Under the pieces are notes generated by a model that saw nothing but the letters and a program-made list of their open reading frames with translations, had not been told where the DNA came from and did no database searches. This document shows, in pieces, positions 25,380 through 34,016 of a stretch of 64,000 nucleotides of DNA. Within the stretch, counting starts at the first letter, position 1, and the number at the start of each line of letters is the position of its first letter. Position numbers and translations under genes: made by a program. This DNA is from JAAYUD01 sp041907665 (lineage in GTDB: Bacteria > Bacteroidota > Bacteroidia > Bacteroidales > Bacteroidaceae): assembly GCA_041907665.1 (NCBI GenBank), contig JAYRGW010000005.1, forward strand, positions 1 to 64,000, in the 5' to 3' direction.

Positions 25380-26609
25380 ATGAAAAAAGCACTTCTTTTA
25401 CTGATTGCGATAATCTGCTCATTGAGTCAAGGTAATGCATGTACGTCGGCTGTAATATCGGGACGAGCTACCTATGATGGGCGTCCGTTGCTTTGGAAGC
25501 ATCGCGATACAGACTTCTTACAAAACAGTGTGAAGTATTTTAAAGGAGAGAAATACTCTTTTATCGGAATAGTAAACAGTAGTGCAAAACACCCTAAAGA
25601 AGTATGGATGGGTACCAATAGTGCCGGATTCTCTATCATGAACACGCAATCGTACAATATTGAAAGGAACGTGAAAGATGATGATCGCGGCACAGCCAAT
25701 GGAAGAGTGCTCTATCGAGCATTGGCCACCTGCGCTACCGTAGCCGACTTCAGACATTTTCTAGATACCATCGCGAAGCCAAGTAATATCGAAGCTAACA
25801 TAGGCGTCATTGATGCACAAGGAGGAGCCGCCATGTTCGAAATAGGAAGCTATCGCTACACCTATTATGATGCAAACGATCCGAAAACAGCCCCAAACGG
25901 ATATATCGCTCGCACCAACTTTTCGTTCATGGGAGATAAAGACAAAGGAGCAGGATACGTACGTTATATGACAGATACAAATGCCCTGAACATTGCTTCA
26001 TCCAACAGAGAGATTACTCCTGCTTGGATATTCAGTGATCTATCGCGCTCTTTCGTCAACCCTCTTTTGGGAATTGACTTACGAAGCGGACATTATAACA
26101 AGCCAGAAACAAGCGGTTGGTTTGTCGACCAAGATTTTATTCCACGCCATTCATCAGCCTCATCTGTCGTAGTACAGGGAGTAAAGCCCGGTGAGAATCC
26201 AGAGCTGACTACGATGTGGACAATCCTTGGCTACCCACCGGTCAGTGTTGTGTTCCCCGTATGGGTTAAGGGAGCCAATGAACTATTACCTCGCTTACTT
26301 ACTTCTACCTCAGAAGAAACCAATACACCATTAGGTAAGAAAGTTGACCAACTGAAAGCAGAAGTATTCAATTATCACGAAGGAAATGGGAGCGAAAAAT
26401 ATCTCAATTGGGAAGCATTATACAATAAACAAGGAGATGGCATCATGCAACGGTTGGCTCCTGTAGAGAAAGAAGTATTCCATCGCGTCGAGCCGATTGT
26501 AAAAAGATGGAGAGATAATAAGACTCTTAATATAGATGAGATGAAAAGTCTTTATCGCAATTTATCGTCCTATATAACGGAGCAGTATGAACAGCTGTTC
26601 CATTTATAA
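25380..26609 (+). CDS. Secreted Ntn-hydrolase acylase (C45-like)
   Basis: A 409-residue protein with signal peptide (residues 1-20) that ends exactly before Cys21 (NACTSAVISGRATYDGRPLLWKHRD). In the acyl-CoA:6-aminopenicillanate acyltransferase/C45 group and related amidohydrolases, the N-terminal Cys exposed by cleavage is the catalytic nucleophile, so signal removal would also activate it. The Arg-Asp of KHRDTD fits the expected second catalytic residue region. Substrate unknown: an N-acyl amino acid or peptide amide, or bile salt-like compounds, are possible; sequence does not decide. Likely cotranscribed with the preceding lipoprotein gene. Confidence 0.8.
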   Translation: MKKALLLLIAIICSLSQGNACTSAVISGRATYDGRPLLWKHRDTDFLQNSVKYFKGEKYSFIGIVNSSAKHPKEVWMGTNSAGFSIMNTQSYNIERNVKDDDRGTANGRVLYRALATCATVADFRHFLDTIAKPSNIEANIGVIDAQGGAAMFEIGSYRYTYYDANDPKTAPNGYIARTNFSFMGDKDKGAGYVRYMTDTNALNIASSNREITPAWIFSDLSRSFVNPLLGIDLRSGHYNKPETSGWFVDQDFIPRHSSASSVVVQGVKPGENPELTTMWTILGYPPVSVVFPVWVKGANELLPRLLTSTSEETNTPLGKKVDQLKAEVFNYHEGNGSEKYLNWEALYNKQGDGIMQRLAPVEKEVFHRVEPIVKRWRDNKTLNIDEMKSLYRNLSSYITEQYEQLFHL

Positions 26610-26717
26610 GTCCTTTGATACGAAAGCTTGCTGCAAGTAAGATTCTTTAATGAGAGATGCTGAATTTCATATAAACGTTCGGTCATCATTCATTTTTTTC
26701 TGACCTTTGTACCCGTT

Positions 26718-27719
26718 ATGATATACAAAGACCGCAACAATGCTATTGAACAAATGAATGAATGGGGCTCGAAACAACAACCATTCATCTTTTTTGTAGA
26801 CTATAAACAACAACAAACTTATATCGAGAAGACTGAGAATATCAACTCGAACGAAGTATTGTATCAGTTCAATGAAGTGACAAACGAGAATGATACACCA
26901 CAAGAGCAAGATAAATCGAATATTATCTCTGGGATGCAATGGCAAACCTTTCCTGAAGATTTAGACCGATATAAACAATCGTTCGACATCGTGAAAAAGA
27001 ATATTTCAAAAGGGAATAGCTTTCTGATCAACCTTACATGCTCTACCCCTATTAAAACAAACCTTTCATTAAGGGATATTTACTACATATCAAAAGCTAA
27101 ATACAAGCTATGGGTTAAGGATATGTTCGTGGTCTTCTCTCCCGAAATATTCATCCGCATCAAAGGAAATAAGATTTCATCTTATCCCATGAAAGGAACA
27201 ATAAACGCAACTCTGCCGAACGCCGAACAATTGCTCATGGACGACATTAAAGAATCGGCAGAACACGCCACAATTACCGATTTGATAAGAAACGATTTGA
27301 GTATGATATCAGAGCATGTCCAAGTAACAAGATATCGATATATAGACAGACTTGAAACAAATCGAGGACCAATACTACAAACGAGCTCCGAAATAGGTGG
27401 AACATTACCCGAAGGATTTAATAGGCATTTAGGAAGCCTCTTCTTTCAATTACTTCCCGCAGGCTCTATTACAGGAGCGCCAAAGATAAAGACGACACAA
27501 ATTATTGAAGAAGCAGAACTCCATGATCGACATTTTTACTCGGGCGTCATGGGATACTTTGACGGACACAATTTGGATAGTGCAGTGATGATTCGTTTTG
27601 TAGAACAACTAGCAGATGGGAACATGGTATACAAAAGCGGAGGAGGAATTACTTTTCAAAGTAATGTCGCGGATGAATATAACGAAATGAAACAAAAAAT
27701 ATATGTGCCAATTTATTGA
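26718..27719 (+). CDS. pabB: Aminodeoxychorismate synthase component I
   Basis: A 333-residue chorismate-binding enzyme of the PabB/TrpE family; converts chorismate with ammonia to 4-amino-4-deoxychorismate for folate. The catalytic core has the KGNSFLINLTCSTPI, FSPEIFIRIKGNKISSYPMKGT and GSITGAPK motifs, and the C-terminal YFDGHNLDSAVMIR. The N-terminal Trp-binding domain of TrpE is absent, which favours PabB. Its 3' end overlaps pabC by 17 bp, so the two are coupled. No glutamine amidotransferase (PabA) gene is nearby. Confidence 0.9.
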   Translation: MIYKDRNNAIEQMNEWGSKQQPFIFFVDYKQQQTYIEKTENINSNEVLYQFNEVTNENDTPQEQDKSNIISGMQWQTFPEDLDRYKQSFDIVKKNISKGNSFLINLTCSTPIKTNLSLRDIYYISKAKYKLWVKDMFVVFSPEIFIRIKGNKISSYPMKGTINATLPNAEQLLMDDIKESAEHATITDLIRNDLSMISEHVQVTRYRYIDRLETNRGPILQTSSEIGGTLPEGFNRHLGSLFFQLLPAGSITGAPKIKTTQIIEEAELHDRHFYSGVMGYFDGHNLDSAVMIRFVEQLADGNMVYKSGGGITFQSNVADEYNEMKQKIYVPIY

Positions 27720-28290
27720 AACAATTCAAATATCAGATGGAGAGATTCGTTTATTAGAATATCATAATAGGCGAATGAATAGAACGATCCAACATTATTT
27801 CGGGAACAATAAGCCAATAGACTTAAAAGAATACATCGACAGCCAGAACCTGATGGGCAAAATAAAGTGTCGAATCATTTATGACAGCAAGATTATCGAT
27901 ATAAGTTATACACCTTATACAAGGCGCTCCATACAGTCCTTGAAATTGGTACAAGATGATGAGATAGATTACTCTTACAAAAGTACAGACAGAAGTCGGC
28001 TCTCCTTTTTGGCTGCTCAGAAAGGAGAAGCAGACGAGATTTTAATCGTACGAAAAGGACTGCTTACAGATACGAGTTTCAGCAACATCGCCCTGTTTGA
28101 TGGTTATGAATGGAGCACTCCCGCACATCCTTTATTGAAAGGTACTCGACAATCGTATTTAATAGATCAAGGTCTTCTACACGAAAAAGATATTCGTGCA
28201 GAAGACCTGTATCATTATCAGAAGCTTAGCCCTATAAATGCGATGATAGACCTCGGTGAAATAGAAATACCGATAGTCAATATCAAATAA
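27703..28290 (+). CDS. pabC: Aminodeoxychorismate lyase (class IV aminotransferase fold)
   Basis: A 195-residue PLP protein of the branched-chain aminotransferase fold, a short form compared with about 270 in E. coli PabC. The PLP-binding region is DEILIVRKGLLTDTSFSNIALF and the substrate region GYEWSTPAHPLLKGTRQ. In the pair with pabB it should release 4-aminobenzoate and pyruvate. It overlaps pabB by 17 bp and ends 3 nt before the convergent threonine aldolase gene. The truncated length means the assignment relies on operon context. Confidence 0.8.
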   Translation: MCQFIETIQISDGEIRLLEYHNRRMNRTIQHYFGNNKPIDLKEYIDSQNLMGKIKCRIIYDSKIIDISYTPYTRRSIQSLKLVQDDEIDYSYKSTDRSRLSFLAAQKGEADEILIVRKGLLTDTSFSNIALFDGYEWSTPAHPLLKGTRQSYLIDQGLLHEKDIRAEDLYHYQKLSPINAMIDLGEIEIPIVNIK

Positions 28291-28293
28291 CCG

Positions 28294-29316
28294 CTATTTA
28301 TTGAATGCTTCAATCGCTTGAACCAGCTCGTCTATTTCTTCCGGTTTTGTATCAAACGAAGTCACAAGGCGGATTTCATTATTTGCTTCGTTCCAAATAT
28401 AAAAGAAATATTTCTGTTGCAAGTATTCGATAAGCGGACGAGGCATTGCCATAAAGAGCTGATTACTTTCCACTTTTTGTGTGAAACGGATGCTAGAGAA
28501 ATTGTTCAGAGCACTATAAAGTTTTTGAGCCATAGCATTAGCATGTTGTGCATTGGTCAACCAAATACCCGTTTCAAGATAAGGAGTAAACTGGCATGAC
28601 AAATAACGAAGTTTAGAGGCCAACTGCGCCGACTGTTTGCGGAAGAATTTGGCATATTTCTTAGCTTCTTCGTCAAACACAATGACACACTCTCCAAGCA
28701 TCAGCCCATTTTTCGTTCCGCCGAACGACAAGACATCAATACCTGCATCGACAGTCAATGCTTTGAGCGAAAGATGCAACGATGCACAAGCATTAGCCAA
28801 TCGAGCACCGTCCATGTGGACTTTCATTCCATTTTGATGTGCTAACAAAGTAATAGCTTTTAGCTCTTCTGGTGTATAAATGGTTCCCAATTCCGAACAT
28901 TCAGACAGATAGATAGCACCCGGTTGCGAATGGTGTTGTTCACCAAAGCCTACCAAATGAGGTTTTATTAACTCCGGAGTCAATTTACCATCCGGAGTAG
29001 GAATCGTACAAATATGACAACCGGTCATTTTCGCAGGAGCACCACATTCATCTACTACGATATGAGCCGTTTCGGCACATAGAATAGAATTGAAGGGACG
29101 CGTAATGGTTTGCAATGCGACCGCATTACTACCGGTTCCGTTAAATACAAAATAGACATCACAATCGGGTGTAAATGCCTGACGAATTTTATCGACAGCC
29201 TCCGCCGTCCACGAATCGTCACCATATCCCACTGCATGATCTGAATTAGCTCGAGCAATAGCATCCATAATAAATGGATGAACGCCCGAATTGTTATCCG
29301 ATGCAAAACTTCTCAT
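28294..29316 (-). CDS. L-threonine aldolase (low specificity)
   Basis: A 340-residue PLP enzyme of the beta-eliminating lyase family, which cleaves L-threonine (and allo-threonine) to glycine and acetaldehyde. The PLP-binding lysine is residue 202 in SFGGTKNGLMLGE. The N-terminal SFASDNNSGVHPFIMDAI and FVFNGTGSNAVAL motifs match the family. Usual length. A TACTTTTG box on the minus strand (29340-29347) lies 23 nt upstream, back to back with the box for the divergent gene. Confidence 0.9.
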   Translation of the reverse strand: MRSFASDNNSGVHPFIMDAIARANSDHAVGYGDDSWTAEAVDKIRQAFTPDCDVYFVFNGTGSNAVALQTITRPFNSILCAETAHIVVDECGAPAKMTGCHICTIPTPDGKLTPELIKPHLVGFGEQHHSQPGAIYLSECSELGTIYTPEELKAITLLAHQNGMKVHMDGARLANACASLHLSLKALTVDAGIDVLSFGGTKNGLMLGECVIVFDEEAKKYAKFFRKQSAQLASKLRYLSCQFTPYLETGIWLTNAQHANAMAQKLYSALNNFSSIRFTQKVESNQLFMAMPRPLIEYLQQKYFFYIWNEANNEIRLVTSFDTKPEEIDELVQAIEAFNK

Positions 29317-29339
29317 TATATCTTTTTATTTTAGTGCCA

Positions 29340-29347
29340 CAAAAGTA
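29340..29347 (-). promoter_or_regulatory. -7 box of the threonine aldolase gene
   Basis: TACTTTTG on the minus strand, exact fit to TAnnTTTG, 23 nt before the ATG at 29316. Confidence 0.5.
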
Positions 29348-29361
29348 ACAAAAAGTTTCAT

Positions 29362-29369
29362 TACTTTTG
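29362..29369 (+). promoter_or_regulatory. -7 box of the GT-C-like gene
   Basis: TACTTTTG ends 4 nt before the ATG at 29374, so the transcript would be leaderless. No -33 match is visible. Confidence 0.45.
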
Positions 29370-29373
29370 CATT

Positions 29374-30522
29374 ATGAAACGAAATGATTTATATAGTATA
29401 CTACATACCATACTGTTGCTCGCAATATGCATCATTACCTTCTTCCTTAACAACCGCACAATCTTTTTCGGAAAAGAATCTTATGAAGTGGTAATGACCC
29501 ATCGTCTTATTGCTGCAGGCTCGGCCACAATCTTTATTTTCTTCAGTTACTTGCTGGCAAAAGAGATCTCGCGGCGTGAAGATTTTGCATGGATTGCTGC
29601 CTTATTGCTCTGTACGGGATACCGATTGATTCTTTTTGGTAGAATACCATCAGAAGCCCTTTGTTGCCATGCGGCAATGGCAGGAGCGTTATTCTTCATC
29701 TTTTGTACTTTCAAAGAGCATCAAGGCACTTATCTGTCGGCTCTATTGGGAGGCTTATGTCTGGGACTCTCCTATCTTTGCAACCAATGGCTCTCGTTTT
29801 CCATATTATTAATACCTTTCTGCATTGTTTTCATCTTGTTTTATCACCCCATTGAATGGAGAAGATGGAGACAAATACTCATTATCCTCGCCATTGGGCT
29901 GATGATGTATTGCATTCCCTACCTGCATTTTGACTTTATGAACACCGAACCTTATCGATATATATTTGGAAAAAAATGCTTACTATGGACAACCGACCAT
30001 CAGCATCCATGGTATTTCTATAGTCCCATACTATGGAATATGGGAGTTTGGACATTCTTATTCCTCATCTCCCTAATGCTACCTTTTTGGGTTAAGCAAC
30101 TAAAAGACAAACAAACATATCTATTCAGTTTCGTATGGCTGCTATTACAATTCATCCTGATATCGGTAGCGCCTCATAAAGACCTCAACTACTTATTGCC
30201 GCTTATGCTTCCAACAGCTTATCTGATAAGCTGCATAGTGGTACATTGGAAAGATACTTTAGGGCACCGTTCAAACCACTTAACAGAGAAGCTCTTCTTA
30301 ATCAATAGCTATACACTGTCTGGTATTTGTCTGCTACTGCCTATCTTCGGTTATTGGTTAGTATACAGAGCGGGATATATGATATTTGACCGCTATTTAT
30401 TACTCTCTATCTACACTTTCGTTATTAGCGGCTGTCTCTTTATCGCTTCTTGGAAGCGATCCCCCTTTTTCATCGTCTATAGTCTGACACTATTGCTCTG
30501 CATCGGAGAAGTCATGATGTGA
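29374..30522 (+). CDS. Short GT-C/ArnT-like membrane protein
   Basis: A 382-residue membrane protein with about ten hydrophobic helices. The middle resembles ArnT/GT39-type glycosyltransferases (SRREDFAWIAALLLCTGYRL, then GKKCLLWTTDHQHPWYFYSPIL, similar to the family's heat of Trp-Tyr near the second third). Such enzymes start with a catalytic Asp in an N-terminal outer loop; here the protein begins directly in the second family helix, so the N-terminal 50-70 residues are missing. Upstream is the threonine aldolase promoter, not lost coding DNA. It may be a catalytically inactive or reduced member. Its own -7 box suggests it is expressed. Confidence 0.6.
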   Translation: MKRNDLYSILHTILLLAICIITFFLNNRTIFFGKESYEVVMTHRLIAAGSATIFIFFSYLLAKEISRREDFAWIAALLLCTGYRLILFGRIPSEALCCHAAMAGALFFIFCTFKEHQGTYLSALLGGLCLGLSYLCNQWLSFSILLIPFCIVFILFYHPIEWRRWRQILIILAIGLMMYCIPYLHFDFMNTEPYRYIFGKKCLLWTTDHQHPWYFYSPILWNMGVWTFLFLISLMLPFWVKQLKDKQTYLFSFVWLLLQFILISVAPHKDLNYLLPLMLPTAYLISCIVVHWKDTLGHRSNHLTEKLFLINSYTLSGICLLLPIFGYWLVYRAGYMIFDRYLLLSIYTFVISGCLFIASWKRSPFFIVYSLTLLLCIGEVMM

Positions 30523-30565
30523 CAAAAAAGCATTCGGACATTCTGTCAGAAGCCTAAATAAAAAA

Positions 30566-30595
30566 GGGAACCAAGACACCGCCGTCTTGGTTCCC
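30566..30595 (-). terminator. groESL terminator
   Basis: GGGAACCAAGAC (30566-30577) and its perfect complement (30584-30595) with a 6-nt loop, then TTTTTTATTT on the minus strand. Placed 48 nt after the groEL stop. Confidence 0.9.
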
Positions 30596-30643
30596 TACAA
30601 GTATAATTTATAAATGTTATGCTACAGCAAAGTAGTTTTAAAA

Positions 30644-32281
30644 CTACATCATGCCGCCCATGCCACCCATACCAGGATTAGGCATTGGCATTTCAGGTTT
30701 ATCTTCTTTCTTCTCTACGATAACACATTCTGTTGTCAGGAACATACCTGCAATAGAAGCTGCATTTTCAAGAGCTACTCTATTTACTTTAGCCGGATCG
30801 ATAACACCTGCAGCATGCATGTTTTCATAAACATCCTTGTGAGCATTGTAACCAAAATCACCTTTACCCTCACGAACTTTCTGAACAACAACAGCACCTT
30901 CTTTGCCTGCGTTTTCTACAATCTGACGAAGAGGTTCTTCAATGGCACGACGTACAATCTGAATACCGGTAGTTTCATCGGCGTTATCACCTTGTAGGCC
31001 TTCCAATTTTTCGGCAGCACGAATATAAGTAACACCACCACCAGGGCAGATACCTTCTTCGATAGCAGCACGTGTTGCACAAAGAGCATCATCAACGCGG
31101 TCTTTCTTCTCTTTCATTTCAACTTCAGAAGCTGCACCAACATAGATTACAGCAACACCGCCCGACAATTTAGCCAAACGTTCTTTCAGTTTATCACGAT
31201 CATAGTCGCTCTTAGTCTCTTTGATCTGAGCTTTAATTTGCTCACAACGATCTTTGATAGCTTGTTTGTCACCATTACCATTCAAGATAATAGTATTATC
31301 TTTGTTAATAGTAACTTTCTCTGCTGTACCAAGCATTTCGATCGTAGCTTGTTCTAGTTTCAAGCCCTTCTCTTCGCTGATAACAATACCACCGGTCAAT
31401 GTAGCGATATCTTCGAGCATCTCTTTGCGACGATCACCGAAGCCGGGAGCTTTAACTGCGCAAATCTTCAATTGTGAACGCAAGCGGTTTACAACCAATG
31501 TTGTCAATGCCTCGCTATCTACATCTTCTGCAACAACCAACAAAGGACGACCCGTTTGTACAGCAGGTTCCAATATAGGTAAGAACTCTTTCAGGTTAGA
31601 AATCTTCTTATCGTAAATAAGAATATATGGTTTCTCCATCTCGCAGAGCATTTTTTCTGCATCTGTTACAAAATAAGGAGAAAGATAACCACGATCGAAC
31701 TGCATACCTTCCGTATGGCCAACAGTAGTATCTGTTCCTTTGCTTTCTTCGATAGTGATAACACCATCTTTAGTTACCTGCTTCATAGCATCGGCAACTA
31801 ATTTACCAATAGTAGGATCGTTATTGGCAGACAAAGTAGCTACCTGTTCGATCTTCTCGTAGTTGTCACCAACAGTTTCAGAGATTTCTTTAATACTTTC
31901 AACAACTTTAGCAACGGCCTTGTCGATACCACGTTTCAAATCCATCGGATTAGCACCGGCAGTTACATTTTTCAAACCTTCTGCTACAATAGCCTGAGCC
32001 AATACTGTTGCAGTAGTAGTACCATCACCAGCATCTTCGCCAGTCTTTGAAGCCACTTCTTTAACCAACTGAGCACCAACATTCTGATAAGCATCAGACA
32101 ACTCAATTTCTTTGGCAACCGTTACACCGTCTTTAGTGATATGAGGAGCACCAAATTTCTTTTCTAGAATAACATTGCGGCCTTTCGGTCCGAGAGTAAC
32201 TTTAACGGCGTTAGCCAAAGCGTCAACACCCTTCTTTATCTGATCGCGGGCGTCGATATTGAATTTAATTTCTTTTGCCAT
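30644..32281 (-). CDS. groL: Chaperonin GroEL
   Basis: A 545-residue 60-kDa chaperonin. Nucleotide-binding segments VTLGPKGRNV and GDGTTTATVLAQ are present, as is the typical C-terminal repeat ending GGMGGMM. With GroES it folds cytoplasmic proteins in an ATP-driven barrel. It lies 47 nt after groES and is terminated by a strong hairpin. I see no CIRCE-like operator upstream of the operon. Usual length. Confidence 0.97.
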   Translation of the reverse strand: MAKEIKFNIDARDQIKKGVDALANAVKVTLGPKGRNVILEKKFGAPHITKDGVTVAKEIELSDAYQNVGAQLVKEVASKTGEDAGDGTTTATVLAQAIVAEGLKNVTAGANPMDLKRGIDKAVAKVVESIKEISETVGDNYEKIEQVATLSANNDPTIGKLVADAMKQVTKDGVITIEESKGTDTTVGHTEGMQFDRGYLSPYFVTDAEKMLCEMEKPYILIYDKKISNLKEFLPILEPAVQTGRPLLVVAEDVDSEALTTLVVNRLRSQLKICAVKAPGFGDRRKEMLEDIATLTGGIVISEEKGLKLEQATIEMLGTAEKVTINKDNTIILNGNGDKQAIKDRCEQIKAQIKETKSDYDRDKLKERLAKLSGGVAVIYVGAASEVEMKEKKDRVDDALCATRAAIEEGICPGGGVTYIRAAEKLEGLQGDNADETTGIQIVRRAIEEPLRQIVENAGKEGAVVVQKVREGKGDFGYNAHKDVYENMHAAGVIDPAKVNRVALENAASIAGMFLTTECVIVEKKEDKPEMPMPNPGMGGMGGMM

Positions 32282-32328
32282 AATTGTTTAAGTTATAATT
32301 TTAAATTAGTTAGAATGTGTATTGATTA

Positions 32329-32601
32329 TTATTTCAGCACAGCCACTACGTCCGACTGGCGCATGATAAGGTACTTGGTTCCATCAAACTCGACTTCAGT
32401 TCCGGCATATTTACCATAAAGAACTTCATCGTTATCTTTCAGAATCATTTCCTCATCTTTAGTTCCGTTGCCAACAGCAACTACTTTACCTCTCAGAGGT
32501 TTCTCTTTTGCCGTATCAGGAATAATGATACCACCGATAGTTTTCTCTTCTGCAGGAGCAGGAAGAATCAATACTCTGTCTGCTAATGGTTTAATGTTCA
32601 T
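32329..32601 (-). CDS. groS: Co-chaperonin GroES
   Basis: A 90-residue co-chaperonin starting MNIKPLADRVLI, with the mobile-loop region EEKTIGGIIIPDTAKEKPL and the conserved YGKYAGTEVEFDG. I chose the ATG at 32601 over one at 32631, which would add ten residues not found in the family. It caps GroEL. The start lies 95-110 nt from an AT-rich promoter region with a short TTTGCG/CGCAAA inverted repeat. Confidence 0.96.
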   Translation of the reverse strand: MNIKPLADRVLILPAPAEEKTIGGIIIPDTAKEKPLRGKVVAVGNGTKDEEMILKDNDEVLYGKYAGTEVEFDGTKYLIMRQSDVVAVLK

Positions 32602-33291
32602 AATTCTTTTATTATTTATTATGTTATACAATTATATATTAAACGTTGTCCTTTGCGGACGCAAAAGATATATTACCAAAACTGTGCCAAAAGCATAATT
32701 ATAACTATAAAATTTTATAATGAGCTATCCACTTCAGCTATTATTCCAGTCGTACAACGCCGAATTCTTATCGCAACAACCATCCCATGAATACTAAAAT
32801 TTCTTTCGATCTATATTCAAAAAGCTTCAATACCTTCGATTTTTATAATAAATAAGAACGTCAGAAATACTTCTTCCTTATCAATCTTGCGACTCACGCT
32901 CGTGAGTCGGAAAAAACATAAGGACGAAACTTGCGACTCACGGGCGTGAGTCGCAAGCGACATAAGTATGTCAACACCATAACATATAGTACACACTGCT
33001 TTTACTCTATTATCATAGCAATAAGACTATGTGAAACAAATGTCAGGTACCCAAATAGAACGTTTTAAATTATTCTTTGCTACTGAACAAATGCTTGTGC
33101 CTATATTCAACCATGAAATACATTCTACTAACGTAGGGTGACTTGCGAAGATTGAGTAAAAGCTTATAAAAAATATCATAAAGGATTCATGTCAACCTGA
33201 AAAATAGTCTGATATTATAGCATTTCTATCCATTATTTTTTTCGGTCATAATAAAATCATACATAAAAGAAAGAATAAAGAGATTATCATG
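32602..33291. other. Intergenic region with 73-bp repeat
   Basis: Nearly 730 nt between groES (minus) and the TPR gene (plus), holding the double palindrome at 32885-32957 and otherwise AT-rich sequence with no gene I can support. Confidence 0.6.
32885..32957 (+). repeat. 73-bp double palindrome, copy 1
   Basis: CGACTCACG..CGTGAGTCG twice, separated by GGAAAAAACATAAGGACG. The 73-nt unit recurs at 55213-55285 with one base difference (the base pair between the first pair of arms). The second arm pair extends to CTTGCGACTCACG. Confidence 0.9.
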
Positions 33292-33299
33292 TATATTTG
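33292..33299 (+). promoter_or_regulatory. -7 box of the TPR gene
   Basis: TATATTTG, exact fit to TAnnTTTG, 30 nt before the ATG at 33330. Confidence 0.5.
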
Positions 33300-33329
33300 C
33301 AATAGCATGTAAAATGAAAACGGAGAAAG

Positions 33330-34010
33330 ATGAGAAAAGTATTATCGGTTATTTTTTTGAGCGTGATGCTACCTTGGCATTTGCAGGCGCAAACAGCGAC
33401 AGAGTTATTGCAAAAGGTATCTACCTTTTTGACTCAACAGAAATGGGAAGAGGCAGCAAATACTTACGAGCAGGCAATAGGGAAAGACGTAGAACGAGCT
33501 GACATTTACTATCGAGTAGAAGTGGACAAAAGCTCACCGGCGGCATTGCCTTTTGCCGAACGGCTGGCCGAATACTACAAAAACACAAGAGATTATACCA
33601 AAGCTTACAGCTATTACAAAATACTACTGGCAAAAGAGCCCAACAATGCTTCTTACTTATCGGGATGCGCCGAGTCGGCTTTTGGTAAAGAGAAAGAAGA
33701 TGAAGCAGTAGCTTTGTACGACAAAGTTATTAACCTAAACCCCAACAATCTACGAGCTAACATTTTCTTAGGAAGCTATTTCTTTATGGAGGCAGAACAA
33801 GATAAACGAAAACTAGACAATAGTTTCAAACGAATTACGGCTCCATCCAGTATGCAGAAAGCCCGGTACAAAGACGACTTAAAAGCTCTTTATACTTCGG
33901 GCTATCATAAAGCTAAAAACTATTTGGACAATGTAGTTAAGCTTTTCCCTTCGGCCGAAGCGAAGAAAATGCTGATCACCATAGCCGAAAGGGAAAAGGA
34001 GATGGAATAA
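33330..34010 (+). CDS. Secreted TPR-repeat protein
   Basis: A 226-residue protein with signal peptide ending ..LQAQ (residues ~1-21). At least three TPR-like repeats: roughly 27-60 (LLQKVSTFLTQQKWEEAANTYEQAIGK), 70-105 (AERLAEYYKNTRDYTKAYSYYKILL) and 110-140 (YLSGCAESAFGKEKEDEAVALYDKVI). TPR proteins act as periplasmic scaffolds in assembly complexes; partner unknown. It stands alone and converges with the M43 protease gene 6 nt away. Confidence 0.75.
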   Translation: MRKVLSVIFLSVMLPWHLQAQTATELLQKVSTFLTQQKWEEAANTYEQAIGKDVERADIYYRVEVDKSSPAALPFAERLAEYYKNTRDYTKAYSYYKILLAKEPNNASYLSGCAESAFGKEKEDEAVALYDKVINLNPNNLRANIFLGSYFFMEAEQDKRKLDNSFKRITAPSSMQKARYKDDLKALYTSGYHKAKNYLDNVVKLFPSAEAKKMLITIAEREKEME

Positions 34011-34016
34011 ACGTCT

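Noticed and set aside
32652..32665. TTTGCG/CGCAAA inverted repeat before groES as a heat-shock operator
   Set aside because: Does not match CIRCE and is only 6 bp; left as unassigned.
32885..32957. CRISPR repeat
   Set aside because: Only two units with no spacers, and palindromes of this size are better explained as intergenic repeats.
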